From the NCBI GenBank assembly GCA_012295275.1, contig CM022667.1, forward strand, positions 1,779,501 through 1,809,500: a stretch of 30,000 nucleotides of DNA, in the 5' to 3' direction. A program made the translations under genes and the position numbers. The stretch is from Chrysomallon squamiferum (taxonomy: Eukaryota > Mollusca > Gastropoda > Neomphalida > Peltospiridae). Shown in pieces: positions 1 through 11,959 of this stretch (position 1 is the first letter of the stretch; every line of letters begins with the position of its first letter). The notes under the pieces are model-generated. The model did not search any database and was not told the DNA's origin. It saw nothing but the letters and a program-made list of their open reading frames with translations.

Positions 1-326
1 GGAAATGACACAGCAATGAACTGATAGCTGTTAATGAAATTGAATAAATATCCAATGAGTTACAGATTTCACATTATTTAAAACAAAAATGTGCATTTAT
101 AAATGGCCATTATAGACTAAAATAATGGATGTTAATTGATTTTAAAATTTTAAATATGTATGTAATAATTACAACAGCTGTTAATTAAGATAAAAAATTA
201 TCACATCAACTAGTTAATTAATTTTTTATTTTTTTATTTTTTTTTAAATAAAGTAATACTGCCAATAGCACGATTATTTATAAATCTCTTTCTTTAATAA
301 AAATACTGGATAGATGATATTCTCAC
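1..326. other. Intronic AT-rich sequence at left edge
   Basis: No exon-like stretch is seen on either strand. Because the exon at 327-378 (minus strand) ends in a good GTGAGA donor, this stretch is most likely intron of the minus-strand gene, whose further exons lie beyond the window. T- and A-rich homopolymers occur around 220-245. Confidence 0.5.
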
Positions 327-2869
327 CTGCAATGGCTCCATCTTTAGCTTGCCATGGTGCTTCAGGGTCCAGGCAGATCTGTACAACAAAATCATCCCAT
401 AATAATATGATTTAAAAATGGATTATGAACTTTTTCCCGAGAAATTGCTAATCATTTTTAAATTTTTAAATAATAATAAATAATAATAATAATGCAAAAA
501 TATTCATTCAGAAATAGCATTCAAATTTAGAAGATTAAAATCAGAAATGATTGAACCAGGTATATTATAAAATCTAATCTGAAACAATGTATTAAATGCT
601 ATTAAAAATAAAAAAATAAAAATGTTTTAGATAAACAACTGGCCTATTTATTTATTTCAATAAATAATAACTGGGTGAAATATTTTCATAATGAAACAGA
701 TTTGGTCACAATATTAAGTGCAGAGTAGTATAATGATTATTTTAAAGAAATAAGAATCAAGAGATCAAGAGAAACTAACTCTGGTGAGTTCACTAAACAG
801 CTCATTTCTGGCTTCGTCATTGAGAACATCCACAATGGATCCCAAACGACTGCAGCTAGCCTTCCTTATAGGTGACCAAACATCAGTTATACACTGCAGA
901 AGTAGACCCTTAAAATAAAAGAATAAAAAAATAAAAAATAAAATAAAGTGGAAAATACATGTCTGACACTAACTGCAAACAAAGAATTAACTTGATAACT
1001 GACAGAAAAAATAAAATAATAATAAAATAAAGATATTTAAAAAAATAAAAATAAATTACATACATATCTGAACCTGCCAATTACTATGATAATCAATGTT
1101 CCAGTAAAATGTAATTTTAACTCATGTTAAAAACTTTTTATTCTATCTTACAAAGGAACATGTTAAATTTGCAGCAAAAAAACAAAATAAAACACTAATG
1201 CTGATAACAAAATATTTAAAATTAGTTAAATTAGTTCATATTTTTTAAGACACTTTCTCAAAGAGTGATAAGAAATTAAAAATGACCTTTACACACTGAA
1301 AAGTTACAGGTTGATTCAGTTCATGGTGATGGTTTTGAAGCCAGGTTAAAACGTGGATAACACTTCGATTTCTAACAACTGGCAGATGTGAAGCTGAAAA
1401 AGTTAATATTTAATATGACAAAGTAATTTTATATCTAATATAAATAACTCAAGAACATCCATATATATAAATACACACACACACACACACACACATATAT
1501 ATGATTACATCTTTAAATTTAAATATAAATTTCAAATGTAGTTCTATATGCAAATTTATAGAGTTTATAAATATCAATTCCATGAGAATTTGGCAGCAAT
1601 TTTTAAAAAATGATTTACTAAGCTGAACTACCCTTACAATTAAACAAGAACATACAAACTAAATATCTGTGGAAAAAATTCCCCAGACCTCTGGAATTTT
1701 ACAATTAACATATTTTCACCTCTCAAGAAGATTTAACAGAAATTTAATTTTAGTTCTTGCAGAAATGAAAACTCCACAACTTTAATAGTTAATGATGCCA
1801 GTTGCTTAGAACTGTATGATGTATCATTATCAGTCAACATTTCAAATTATTTATTTATAATTACCATCTGTAATGAGCTTGATGTATGCTGTAATAACTT
1901 TTGTTGTCGGCTTTAAAAGCAGAAACCTGTAATGAAAGAAATTAATAAAATATACTTTTTATTGTCAGTCTTCAACAGTTAATATCAAAATAAAGATACT
2001 AAGTAATTTATCAAATGAGCTTCAGAAAACTTTATCAAAATAATTTCAGCTATCAATTTAACATAAAAAAAAAAATCAACTGAAGCAGTGAAAAATTTAT
2101 TAAATGCTTATATTTAAATACTAATGATGATAGTTTACAGATTAAAAAAATTCTGAAATGGTTTTCCCTTTTCCAGTGCTGACTCAGAGCTACTGAATTC
2201 TCTCAAGATTCTAATGGTTTGAAAAATAAAAATAGAATAAAATAAAAAAAATTTAGTTTTGTTCCACAGAACAAAATGCAGAAAATTATAATAAACACCA
2301 TTTAAGAAAAACATCCAGGAGGTTGCTGAAGCCATTTTTCGGTCCCCTTGGTGAAAGCTGAATGCGAGACAAATCTTTGGCACTGTCTTTGTTATTTTGA
2401 TCCAGCCATCCATATCGGTGTGTGAACACAAACCATAAAAGTCCATCCAAATTTTTGACACCGAGAAACAGTTCATTAATATCACTTTCTGAAAACTTTG
2501 ATTCTGAAGAATTTTGAGGCGCAAAAATGGATTTGCCAACTGCTGAATTAGGTGACTGGTGATTGGTTTGAATGTGAGACAAACATCGACAGCAAAGATG
2601 GTAAACAATTTGAAGAGTTCGACATTCTTCGGCATGACAGGTATTAAGCAATTCTGAAATGCTTTTGTTTACATCATCTGTCAGTTTTTCCATCATAGTC
2701 TCACTGATGAAATTTGTGTAAACAATCACGCAGATGTGCTAACACTAAACAACACATCTGTTGCTGAACCATTTTTAGCCAGCCAAAGGTGAATAGTAAT
2801 TTGATGGTATTAGGTTCTACCAGTTTTAATTTTTTTTTTTTTTTTTTTTTTGCTCATCTACTGCATAAT
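327..2869 (-). CDS. Unrecognised helix-rich (alpha-solenoid-like) protein, partial, internal exons only
   Basis: Five exons on the minus strand, in transcript order: 2869-2299, 1926-1865, 1393-1287, 908-780 and 378-327. Every junction is GT-AG and the phases fit: TG|G makes W, G|CT makes A, then two phase-0 joins. Exons 2-5 give a continuous frame of about 117 codons. Recognisable stretches are FLLLKPTTKVITAYIKLITD, SVIHVLTWLQNHHHEL, WSPIRKASCSRLGSIVDVL and LFSELTRICLDPEAPW. The amphipathic helices and the W-x-PIRK-type helix start suggest HEAT/ARM-like repeats; that is inference, and I do not recognise the family. The first visible exon has two frame breaks (separate entry). The true 5' exon was not found; the acceptor at 2871-2870 (TTTCCAG) needs an upstream exon ending in phase 1. 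The 3' end is outside the window. The gene is divergent from UBE2V. Confidence 0.72.
2299..2869 (-). CDS. Exon with two compensating frame breaks (poly-A tract and 2703-2738)
   Basis: Read on the minus strand, a strong acceptor (TTTCCAG) opens frame YAVDEQ at 2867. This runs into a 22-A tract (2830-2851) coding for lysines. Continuing in that frame hits a stop soon after. Shifting by one base instead opens a protein-like stretch (LVEPNTIKLLFTFGWLK, then MVQQQMCCLVLAHLRDCL) that ends at TGA 2703-2701. From 2738 down to 2299 the original frame is open again (EKLTDDVNKSISELLNTCH through LLDVFLKW) and joins the next exon in phase. The outer segments share a frame and the middle one is offset. This could be homopolymer or assembly indels, real frameshift mutations, or two alternative exon forms. 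Confidence 0.55.
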
Positions 2870-3709
2870 CTGGAAAGATAAAATCAAGTAATATATTATT
2901 CTAATGTCATGAATGATATTAAACATAGTATGTTCACCATGTAAAAAATAACTTAAAATAAAATAACAAAAATGAACTTTCTGCAGACAGCATTTTTAAT
3001 TTATCTACATAAATGTAAGCAAATGCAATTTTAATATTAATAACTACATTTTAAAGCTCAGTAACGTGTAATAAGCGCATATAGATATACTAAGCATGAT
3101 CCATTGATTTTATTTATAATTTTGATCTGACGGTAATTCGGTGTAGTGTCCTGTAAAATTAGAAATGCATTCAGTTTATCAAATATCTTGATTTTTTCTC
3201 CCATAAACTTTAATATAAACTGTACGTGTCTGTAATATAATGTAAACAAAATAAAAAATATAGTATTAGTACTACACTGCAATACCAGTCGCCTTGTAAA
3301 ACTATCGAAAATAAGCTCTGGTCGAATACATATTCACGCTACGTTAAAAGACATTGAACTAACATTAAACTCACTTGATCAAATCGTTCATGATTAAGTA
3401 ACTTAATTATTTTAAAATACAAATATTGATTAAGGCTATGTTTGATGGAAACCGAAAAAGGAAGTCTCTTTGAATTATTTTTGATAAATTCCTATTTTCG
3501 AAAATAGCACTCTCACCCGCGAAACATTGTTATGTGTGACGTAAATACCCTGAACTTGAAATGTTTCATAGTTACGCTAATGCAATGTGTTTATTGTTTA
3601 ATAAAAGGACAAAGATGCCAGTCGTTTCGAAATTTCTAGTTCCAGTCTAAACAGGTGCCCGACATTGAACGGCGTAATATTCAATCACACCAGTTTATTC
3701 AGAAAAAAG
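2870..3709. promoter_or_regulatory. Head-to-head promoter interval (minus-strand gene / UBE2V)
   Basis: About 840 bp separate the most 5' exon seen on the minus strand from the UBE2V start codon. From about 3290 to 3700 the sequence has more CG dinucleotides than its surroundings and fewer homopolymers, as expected for a promoter. A bZIP/CRE-like TGACGTAA lies at 3537-3544 and runs on as TGACGTAAATA. A minus-strand ATG with a GTGAGT donor shortly after it (about 3390-3370) could be a tiny first exon, but its phase does not fit the acceptor at 2870, so it is not called. Confidence 0.45.
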
Positions 3710-6700
3710 ATGGCCTCAAATAATGGTTTGTATAAATTCGCTCTTGTTTTAATGAACTATTTACGTAATATTAAAATTGTTACATCGGATTATATTTCGC
3801 TCCAATATACAATTAATAGGTGATTTTGAAAATAAATGGAAAGGAGAACTATAATTGTGCTTTCTTTTCTACGTTCTATTTATGCCCGTTTAACTTTTAA
3901 GGCGTTTGACACAAATGATACATTGATAGAAATCACAATATCATGCCTTAAAATACAATCATTTGAAATATCTCTGATTATGTTCACAAAGTATTTCCGT
4001 ATTGAGTGCAGGTATTCAGTTTGCCAGGATATATTTAAAACGATGCAGTTAAAGGGGACGGTAGCGATGGACATGTGATTTTTTTTAAAAGAAAAGAAAA
4101 AAAAAAATATTAAAAGCTTTAAAAAAAATGGGCAACAGCATAAATAGCATTTGAGTAAAATTAAAATAATAATGAATAAAACAGTGTAGTTTTGTCAGAT
4201 ATGGCAGAATCTAATTTTTAAGTGCTCGATTATGTCGATTCATCCAATTAGTCATTCTCACTTGTAAATTATAATCCATAAAATATTCTTTTTGAGTAAC
4301 ACTATTAATAATAGACTGACAAATTATTTATTTATTTATTTTTATCCTCAAAATACTTTTATACTCATAAGAATAAAGAAGAATATATTTAATGACATCA
4401 TTTTTATTAGGTGACCCACTGACTGATTAATTGGTAACACCTTGGAAAACAAATCTGCCATTACATGGGCTACTCTTAATGTTAGCAGGAAGATATGTTT
4501 TATAAATACTTTCCCAAGGAAGCACGTTCCATGGGTTTTCGGCTCCGTGATCAAAATACATTAAATTCACAGCCCATGCTGCTTGTGAAATGTTGTGATA
4601 GAGAATCATTTTCTAAATTTGTTGTCTTAAAATAAAAACATGCAGTTCACAGAAAAAGAATGCCCCAGTTACTGAGCAATACAGAATTTTCATTGTAATG
4701 AAGAATCTCAACAGAGAATAAAATGAACATGTATTCTCGTGTGTTTGTATTAAGTCATCTCTTGCTGTTGACGAATGAACTCTTTTTTTTTAATCTTAGA
4801 TGCAGATTTTTAAATATTTATAAATATTTACATTCTATGTTGAGGAAAAAAATACACACACAAGATTTCAGATAACAAAATCCGTTCTAAGCAAATTGGA
4901 GGATTTTAAAAATATTTTTTGGTATAAGATGTATAATTTGTGTTTCATAATTCCAAACCCAGTATAAGGATATTTCTGATATTGATACAGGATTTAGTTA
5001 AGACTAGATAACTGTACAAACAAAACGTGTATGAAAAGCCCAGAGACGCTTGTTCTAGACATTTGAAATAGTAACAGGAAATTTAAATTATTCTTTGCTA
5101 AATAAACAAAATAGTGGACATAGAAAGTTAAGAAATGACATTTTACACTTAATAAATGGAAAAGTATAAAAAAAATTACAAACTCATTTAACAAAGATGT
5201 TAAATCAAAAATTAAATGTATTAATATTTTATGCATTTAACGCTTTATACAATTTTTGTAAATTATGCTTAATTTGTTTGACACTGAAATAAATAAGTAT
5301 AATAAACTAAGGTACATCTGTATTAATTATTATATGTCATGATTAAATTTAATGTGAAATCTGAAACAATATTTAAGGCAATTACTTAAAAAAACCCACA
5401 AAAAAACAAAACAAAAAAGAAAGGAAAAAAAACCCCTAGAAATCTGTTGAAGAACAGCATCCACATTTAAAATAAATAAAAAAATAAATGTAGTTAATCT
5501 GTAGTACATTTTTATATATATTTTGCCTAAAATGAAATAACATTTTACTCTAGAATGTAGCAACAGTTTACTATTGTTATTGATTTTGTTTGTACACTTA
5601 CAAATTTTTTTTTATCTTGCATGTGTCAGCATATTGTTAAAGTCATGATATATTGATCCACTGATAAAAATATCCTGTTTTATTTTAATTATATTCAGAA
5701 AGTGGGTTAGGAAAATATTTTGAGTGGTCTAGAAAAATGCCTAGGTTTAATTTTTGTATTTGAAATATATATATATATATATTTTTTTATCAATAATTAG
5801 TAATGTTAATTGTTTTGTATACACTTTTAACTGCTTTCTTTAATACTGTGATTATATGCCTCTTTCTCACTGCATATTTATATAAAAACATTGTTTGCTT
5901 AATCCTCACTTGAAATTAATAATATTTTGTTTTAATCTTCTTACATTCTTTTTTCGTTTGTCTCTTACAGTGTTAGTGCCAAGAAATTTCAAACTGTTAG
6001 ATGAACTTGAAGCTGGACAGAAGGGCTATGGTGATGGAACAATTAGCTGGGGATTAGAAAGTGATGAAGACATCACAATGACTTTTTGGAATGCCATGAT
6101 CATTGGTCCACCCAGAGTAAGTTAGAATGAATAAAAAAATGTTTGATTTATTAATGTATTTTTTTAAATTTTATTTATTTAATTTTGTTTTATCTTAATT
6201 GCAGATTTTGAAATATAGAAATAGATTAAAGATTTCAAAAAAATCATCTCAACTGATGAGTTTATTTTCATATTGTAAAGTGTTCTTACTTTCTTTTTTT
6301 GAATTTTCAAGTTTTAAGGGTTATTTTAATGGAATTGTGCTCAAGATTAAAATAAATATCATTACAATTATGCTTATCATCATTGGAGTATTGTGAAAAG
6401 TATCAGAAAAAGGTTTAAAAAGCTACATTTGTTGCATTTGATGAATAACAATCAAATTTCACTTTCTAGTAAACTATCAGATATATATTTTTTAAAAATA
6501 AAGAATTTATTAATTTATATGAGTATTATTGGGTATGTTTGCAAAAATAATTACTGATTACACTTTCAGTAGTAATATATGTTTCAGACACAGAATAAAA
6601 AAAAAACCAAACTCCAAGGATAAAATTAAGAATAAAAAAGAATAAAACAACATAAAAACTCTTACAAAATAAAACAGGCTTTTGTTAAACAGTATTACAA

Positions 6701-7857
6701 ACAGTCACATCAGAATGAGTCATTCCAGTGTGACAAAGGTAAACATTTGATACAGACTGTCATCAAACGCTGGTGATCATGATTCAAAAATAAACTGGTT
6801 TGTTTCATCATAGGTTATTTTTTTTTTTTTTTTTTTATTATTGAGTCATCATATATTATGTACTATAAGAGTGGAACAGTTTGCTTTAAAATGATCTATT
6901 CTTTTTTTTTCTTTTAAAAAAAAAAAAAAATTATATTAAATGAATAAATAGTAAAATAACGTTGAATTTCAGACAGGATTTGAGTCTCGAATATACCAGC
7001 TGCAGGTAATATGTGGAGAGGATTACCCAGATCGACCACCATCTGTGAAATTCATACACAAAATCAACATGAACGGTGTAGATGAGAATGGCAAGGTAAT
7101 AAATACAAGTATATAATCGTGGTTTGGTAAATTAACATTATTTTAAGTTATCCATCATGCTTTGGGTAATCAAAATTATTTTAAGTTTATAATCGTTATC
7201 GTGGTCTGGTGATTAGAATATTTTTGAAAAAAAAAATCATTTCAGTTTGCTGTAAAGGATTTTTAGTTAAATTTTATGTTTATCATCATGCTTTTTTCAT
7301 CTGTTAAGTTAATAAAAAGAAAAATCTCTGTCCCTTTTAAGATTATATATAATAGCAAAATTGATATATTCATAAATCTTTTATTTATTTATTTATTTAT
7401 TTTATTAAGTTAATAAAAAGAAAAATCTCAGAAAAGTTGTCTTAGGTTTATCATTTCTTTTATTAAGTTAAAAAGAAAAACATCTCTGTTTTTTGATAAA
7501 TAATAACAAAATTAATACACACATAAAAGTTATTCTGAGTTAATAAAAAGGTTGAAACCTCTCTATTTTTAGATGAATAATAACAAAATTGATGTACTCA
7601 TAAAAGAAAAAACGTCTCTATTTTTTAGATAAATAATAACATAATTGATGTACTCAGAAAAGTCATTATAATAGAAGTTAATAAAAAGAAAAAACCTCTC
7701 TCTCTATTTTCAGATAAACAATAACAAAATTGATGTACTCAGAAGCTGGAAGCGGAGCTACACAATCTGCACGGTGTTACAGCATTTACGTCAGTGTATG
7801 TCGAGTAAAGAAAATTACAAACTGACACAACCACCCGAGGGTTCCACATACCAATGA
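3710..7857 (+). CDS. UBE2V2: Ubiquitin-conjugating enzyme E2 variant (UEV, Mms2/UBE2V type)
   Basis: Four coding exons: 3710-3725, 5971-6116, 6973-7095 and 7714-7857, total 429 nt, 142 aa, stop TGA. Phases fit at each junction (AAT G|TG, AGA|ACA, AAG|ATA). The start MASNN is chosen because it is the upstream ATG with a donor in the right phase. The protein begins [19 protein letters not shown] and holds [16 protein letters not shown], the fold-stabilising [10 protein letters not shown] and NMNG, and ends [17 protein letters not shown], all hallmarks of UBE2V1/UBE2V2. There is no catalytic cysteine in the HPN-type position, as expected for an inactive variant. Family role: it pairs with UBC13/UBE2N and positions acceptor ubiquitin for K63 chains in DNA-damage tolerance and signalling. 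Human UBE2V2 is 145 aa. V1 versus V2 cannot be separated here. Confidence 0.96.
3726..5970 (+). other. UBE2V intron 1
   Basis: A 2.2-kb intron with donor GTTTGT and acceptor TCTCTTACAG. It is AT-rich, with A/T homopolymers and an (AT)n run near 5766-5781. Around 4410-4620 the base composition is more mixed (unique sequence with short open frames on the minus strand). It may be an old mobile-element remnant or unknown conserved sequence; nothing identifies it. Open frames at 3836-4078 are not supported as genes. Confidence 0.7.
7096..7740 (+). repeat. Tandem duplications of intron 3 / exon 4 boundary of UBE2V
   Basis: Intron 3 is largely built from diverged copies of one unit: a segment like TTAAGTTAATAAAAAGAAAA (7304 and 7405), then a CTCT/T-rich tract, then a copy of the start of exon 4. 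The real exon begins at 7714 (ATAAACAATAACAAAATTG). Recognisable copies begin at about 7342, 7496, 7573 and 7629. The copies at 7573 and 7629 keep a TTTTTAG acceptor directly before them. Spacing is irregular (154, 77, 56 and 85 bp). Confidence 0.85.
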
Positions 7858-8074
7858 TGGAACTGTGTGAATGCCAACTCTCTGTACTGAACACAATGTA
7901 ACATCTCAAGGCAACAGATCACAAACAAAAAAAAAAAAAAACGAATGGGAAAACAAGTTTATATGCACTGAAAGGAATTTTTGACACTTTTTTTCAAACA
8001 TAGGATTTGAGACCAAATTTAAAAACCTGTTTGCTTGATGTGCTCTCAATATTAATCTCCGAGGAATTTTTAAC

Positions 8075-8119
<45 letters not shown>

Positions 8120-9092
8120 CTGGCCTGTTTTTATTTTATTTCCTAATCTTATTTTGTTTATTTGATTTGAGTTTTTTCATTTTCTTTTTAATTGTGCAGT
8201 AGAGCACACTATCTGATCGATTTTTAAGTTTATATATAATTTTTTTTTTTTTGTACTGATAAGGAAATTCTGTGTTAATTCAGGGTATTTCATTTTTTTT
8301 TTTTAATTCACTTAAAGCTATTTTTTATTTTATGTCTTTCAACTGTAACATATAGCAGTAACCTTGGACCATTGGTGAGTTCAGTGTTTGTGTGGTGGGA
8401 GGGCACTGCTGGTTAAAAACAAATGCAGGGACACTACTGTTTTTATTTTTTTAAATTTTGTTTTAGTCGTTTTTTTAAGGAATTTAAAAAAAAAGTCTAC
8501 AAAAATATTTTGTGATTTTTTTTTTTTTTTTTTTTTTGAATTTTGTTTAAAACAAATGCAGGGATATTATTAATATTTTTTTTTTTTTTTTTTTCAAGGA
8601 TAAAATCTACAAAAAATATTATCTTATGTCTGTGAGAATTTTGGTAAATTCTGGGGTACTACTATCAAGGACACTTAGAAAAAAAAAGAGAAAAATTACA
8701 CCAAAATATTTTAACATTTCTAAGAGAATTTTCATTTACGGGGGCAAATTTCTTGGGCCTTGACTAATTAGAAAAGACAAAAAAATAAAAATAAAAATAA
8801 AAATAAAAATCCCTATCTGGTTTGTATAGTCTGTTCGTAATGTTGTGGTAGGGCACGTCAAACAATCTTGTTTTTAATAATGGCTTCATGACCTGGTGTC
8901 ATAACATGCCTCACAACCCATTTGAAACTTAGGTAATTTTTTCTCACTCATACACACCTAACCTATAGTATATCAGAGAAACAAATTTAAAATGAAAAAA
9001 TAAAATAAAATCAGCTAATTTATGTGGTTAGGTAAGTAAAATAATCGTTCTGAATATATGGCAGGGTGGAGTACCACGAATATAAAATTTAT

Positions 9093-9123
<31 letters not shown>

Positions 9124-11765
9124 CCCAAGAAGATTAAAGACCAAAACATAAATCCTATAAAGAAAAGAATGAAAACTGAAATACATAATGCTTGGAGGGA
9201 ATCGGCTAACAGATTTTTGATTAACATAATTTTATAAATAGAAGCCAAAGAAACCTCAGTTAACATAAATTTTGTTATTTAATCTTAAGTGAAGTCCAGC
9301 CCACCCATCTTTCTCAAAAATGGCCCTTGGAGCAGGTTTTGTCATGTGTAAATAAAACAGGTAAATATTCTCTTTCTTGGCATGCTTTTGCAGAATGCGT
9401 AACAGAGTATCATTCCCCCACTTTTCAGACGTGTAATCTAAGAATGGTAAGCATCATATATCTTCATTCTCACAAGCTGGGATGGTATGGTTAAAACATT
9501 CAGGAAATGAAATGACAGATCATCTTGAAAGTTTCTCCGAAAACTGATTTTGTCTGGAAAATGTATCCTGTTTTGGATTATTATAATTTTTTAATTTTTT
9601 TTAATTTTTTTTTTTGTTTTGATATTGAGTACATTTTTTGTCTGCAAAAGCATGTTTCAAGATTTGAAATTTTATAGTGTTTAAAAAAAATAATCTTGTA
9701 ATGATGTTCCATGTATGTTTTTTTAAAAAAACTTTTTTTTTTTTTTTTTTTAAATCTGGTCAAAAATAAATGTTGTAGAAGGAGCTGTTGCTGTTACTTC
9801 AGCCAATTCATTGATGTTTGCTTTTTCTGTACAACAAATGCCATCTCTTCAGACATCCACATTTGCTTTTGTTGATAGGTTTGTAGATTTCAGTGTCAAT
9901 CTTAAACTGTAAAATACCCAGCTAAATACATAATTTTATCTTTCAAATACAACATACCCTTTCCTCCATAAATTTTGCTGATTAATCCGCATAAAATCAT
10001 ACATTAAATTTTATTATTTCCCCTCGTATAGCAAAATTAAAAAAATATCAAAGAATTTACCCTCTTAGACTAACAGAATCTTGAGACATACTAAAAAAAA
10101 AAAAAAAAAAAAAAAAAAATAATTTTAATATTAATAAATTAGTTGAATGATTTTGTATTGGGAATGAATAACAAATTAATTTTGAAAGGTTCTCTTAAAT
10201 ATCTTTTAATTTTTTTTCCCTAAAACCCCCATTAAATATGATTCCAATCCTGCCATGGCCAAGTCACAGCAATAGATCCTCAATAATTTTTATCTTACAC
10301 TAGAAACACTCCACCATGTTTTAAATTTTTTTTTTTTTTTTTTTTTTTTTCCTCAAAAAATATAAACTTGTAAATATTTGGTTTTTGTGTTCAGGTGTGT
10401 GTTGCATTTCTTTTTCTTTTTTTTTTTTTTTTTTTTTTTTTTTGTGTTAAATTTTTATTTAAAAGAAGAAAAAAAAAAGTTTTTACGAATTTCTTTTCTT
10501 ACAGAATATTATGTATTTTCCAAATCATTCTCTGCCATTGTTGAAGGTCTTTGTTTTGGAGAATATAATGATAACTTGAACATTGATGTGAAGACATGTC
10601 GTGTTTAAGCTGTGTGTAATTATATTGTAACTAACATTTGAAGATTTTTAAAACAATCATTTCTAATCATTGAATATCTGTAGGCATATAAACATCTTTG
10701 GTACAGTACATTTGAGGTTATCCTTAATGATGTAGTCAAATTTTCTTTATTAAACTGATTTATTGCATCTTAGATACAACATATACTTTTTTTTTTTACT
10801 TTTTAAGCCTAAATAGTCCAATTTAATTTCAGGTGAATAGTTTTTATTTTGTGTAACAATATTTATATTTCCTATTATTATTAATTTTTTTTTTTTTAAT
10901 GTAATTCACAATAAATAGAGATTAAAATTAGTTTTATTTATTTGTAAATGCTAATTAAACTGTAAATTCTTTCTTGCTTTAACTTTTATTTTGCAGTCAT
11001 ATTTTTTTAGTTTTAGTTGCTACATGAGTGATCTGAAATTATGTACTAATATTTAAAACTGATTGAAACTGATGTTGCTGTAATAACATGCTTAAATTCT
11101 CAAAATTCCATACTCACACCGGTTTTTTTCTTTTCTTCCCTTCTTCCCCAAACTCTCATGGACATTTTGTAAAGGTGATTAATTATGACAAGAAAAGGTT
11201 TTGAATGTAATCTTTTTAAAAATGTTCTGCCTTTGTTTGAATTGGCCAGGTTGTTTTGCATACATCTACAAGATACCAAAAATATTTATTTTCTTTGATA
11301 TTTCAAGGATGTATGAAAACAACCTTGTCAATTTAATTAAAATTTGTTTTTCCTTATTTTATTTGTTTTAAAAAAAAAAAAAAAAAAGAGTATTATCCAT
11401 GGTGTATAATGGTTTTTCATGCCTACAATTATGATTCCCATGTAAATAGAACTTGCCACAATATTTAGCTTCTTTTATTTTTCTTCTTCTTTCTTTGCTG
11501 ATCTGTTTTTGCATTACATTTTTGTTTTCTTTCTTGTAATACAAACTTGAATTTTGCATTGTTGACAGAAAAGTGGTAATGAATATTTTTAAAAAAATAC
11601 AACAAAAAGTTTGTGATAGTATTTTTTTTATTATTATTATTTTTTTTTTTACATGTCTTGCTTTGTGTCATGTTCCCAGATTTGTGTACTCAGTGTGGGA
11701 ATCTGGAATCTACTGTCAAGAATGCATAACATGCACAATTTGTCAATAAAACTAATTAGAAAGTA
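7858..11765 (+). other. UBE2V 3' UTR region and downstream (extent uncertain)
   Basis: No coding exon is seen in this 3.9 kb. It contains many T and A homopolymers: T38 at 8078-8115, an A run at 9097-9123, an A run at 10092-10118 and T runs near 10328-10350 and 10420-10443. AATAAA signals occur near 9349, 10911 and 11745-11750. The last lies just before sequence convergent with CDK10 and is the best candidate for a distal end. Unique, more mixed sequence at about 9290-9560 and 9780-9900 has no recognised content. Long 3' UTRs are usual for UBE2V genes in vertebrates; the extent here is inference. Confidence 0.4.
11745..11750 (+). terminator. Candidate distal polyadenylation signal of UBE2V
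   Basis: An AATAAA hexamer in TGTCAATAAAACTAATTAG, followed within 60 nt by T/GT-rich sequence. It is the last plausible plus-strand signal before the convergent CDK10 3' region. Nearer signals (about 9349, 10911) are alternatives. Confidence 0.35.
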
Positions 11766-11959
11766 AATTGAGTTTCTTACATGTTATAGCCAAAACTCTG
11801 GGCGTTTGTACTTGTCATAGAAAAAGCCAAGCAGTTTCTTATGTCTTGTATTACACAGCAAAAACTGAGCAGTTTCATAGACAAAACAGTGAGCAATATG
11901 CCTGTTGTAGTCAACATGACTCTATGGATAATTACTTATTTTGTTTCCAAACTTTGAAT

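Noticed and set aside
3058-3282. Minus-strand frame containing MGEKIKIFDKLNAFLILQD, possibly a 5' exon of the left gene
   Set aside because: No donor in the phase needed by the acceptor at 2870, and AT-rich frames of this size are common here.
3836-4078. Open frames on both strands in UBE2V intron 1
   Set aside because: No splice context, no recognisable motifs, and overlapping antisense frames suggest chance.
10378-10608. Plus-strand 76-aa frame with poly-Phe
   Set aside because: It is driven by a T homopolymer; the rest has no recognisable domain.
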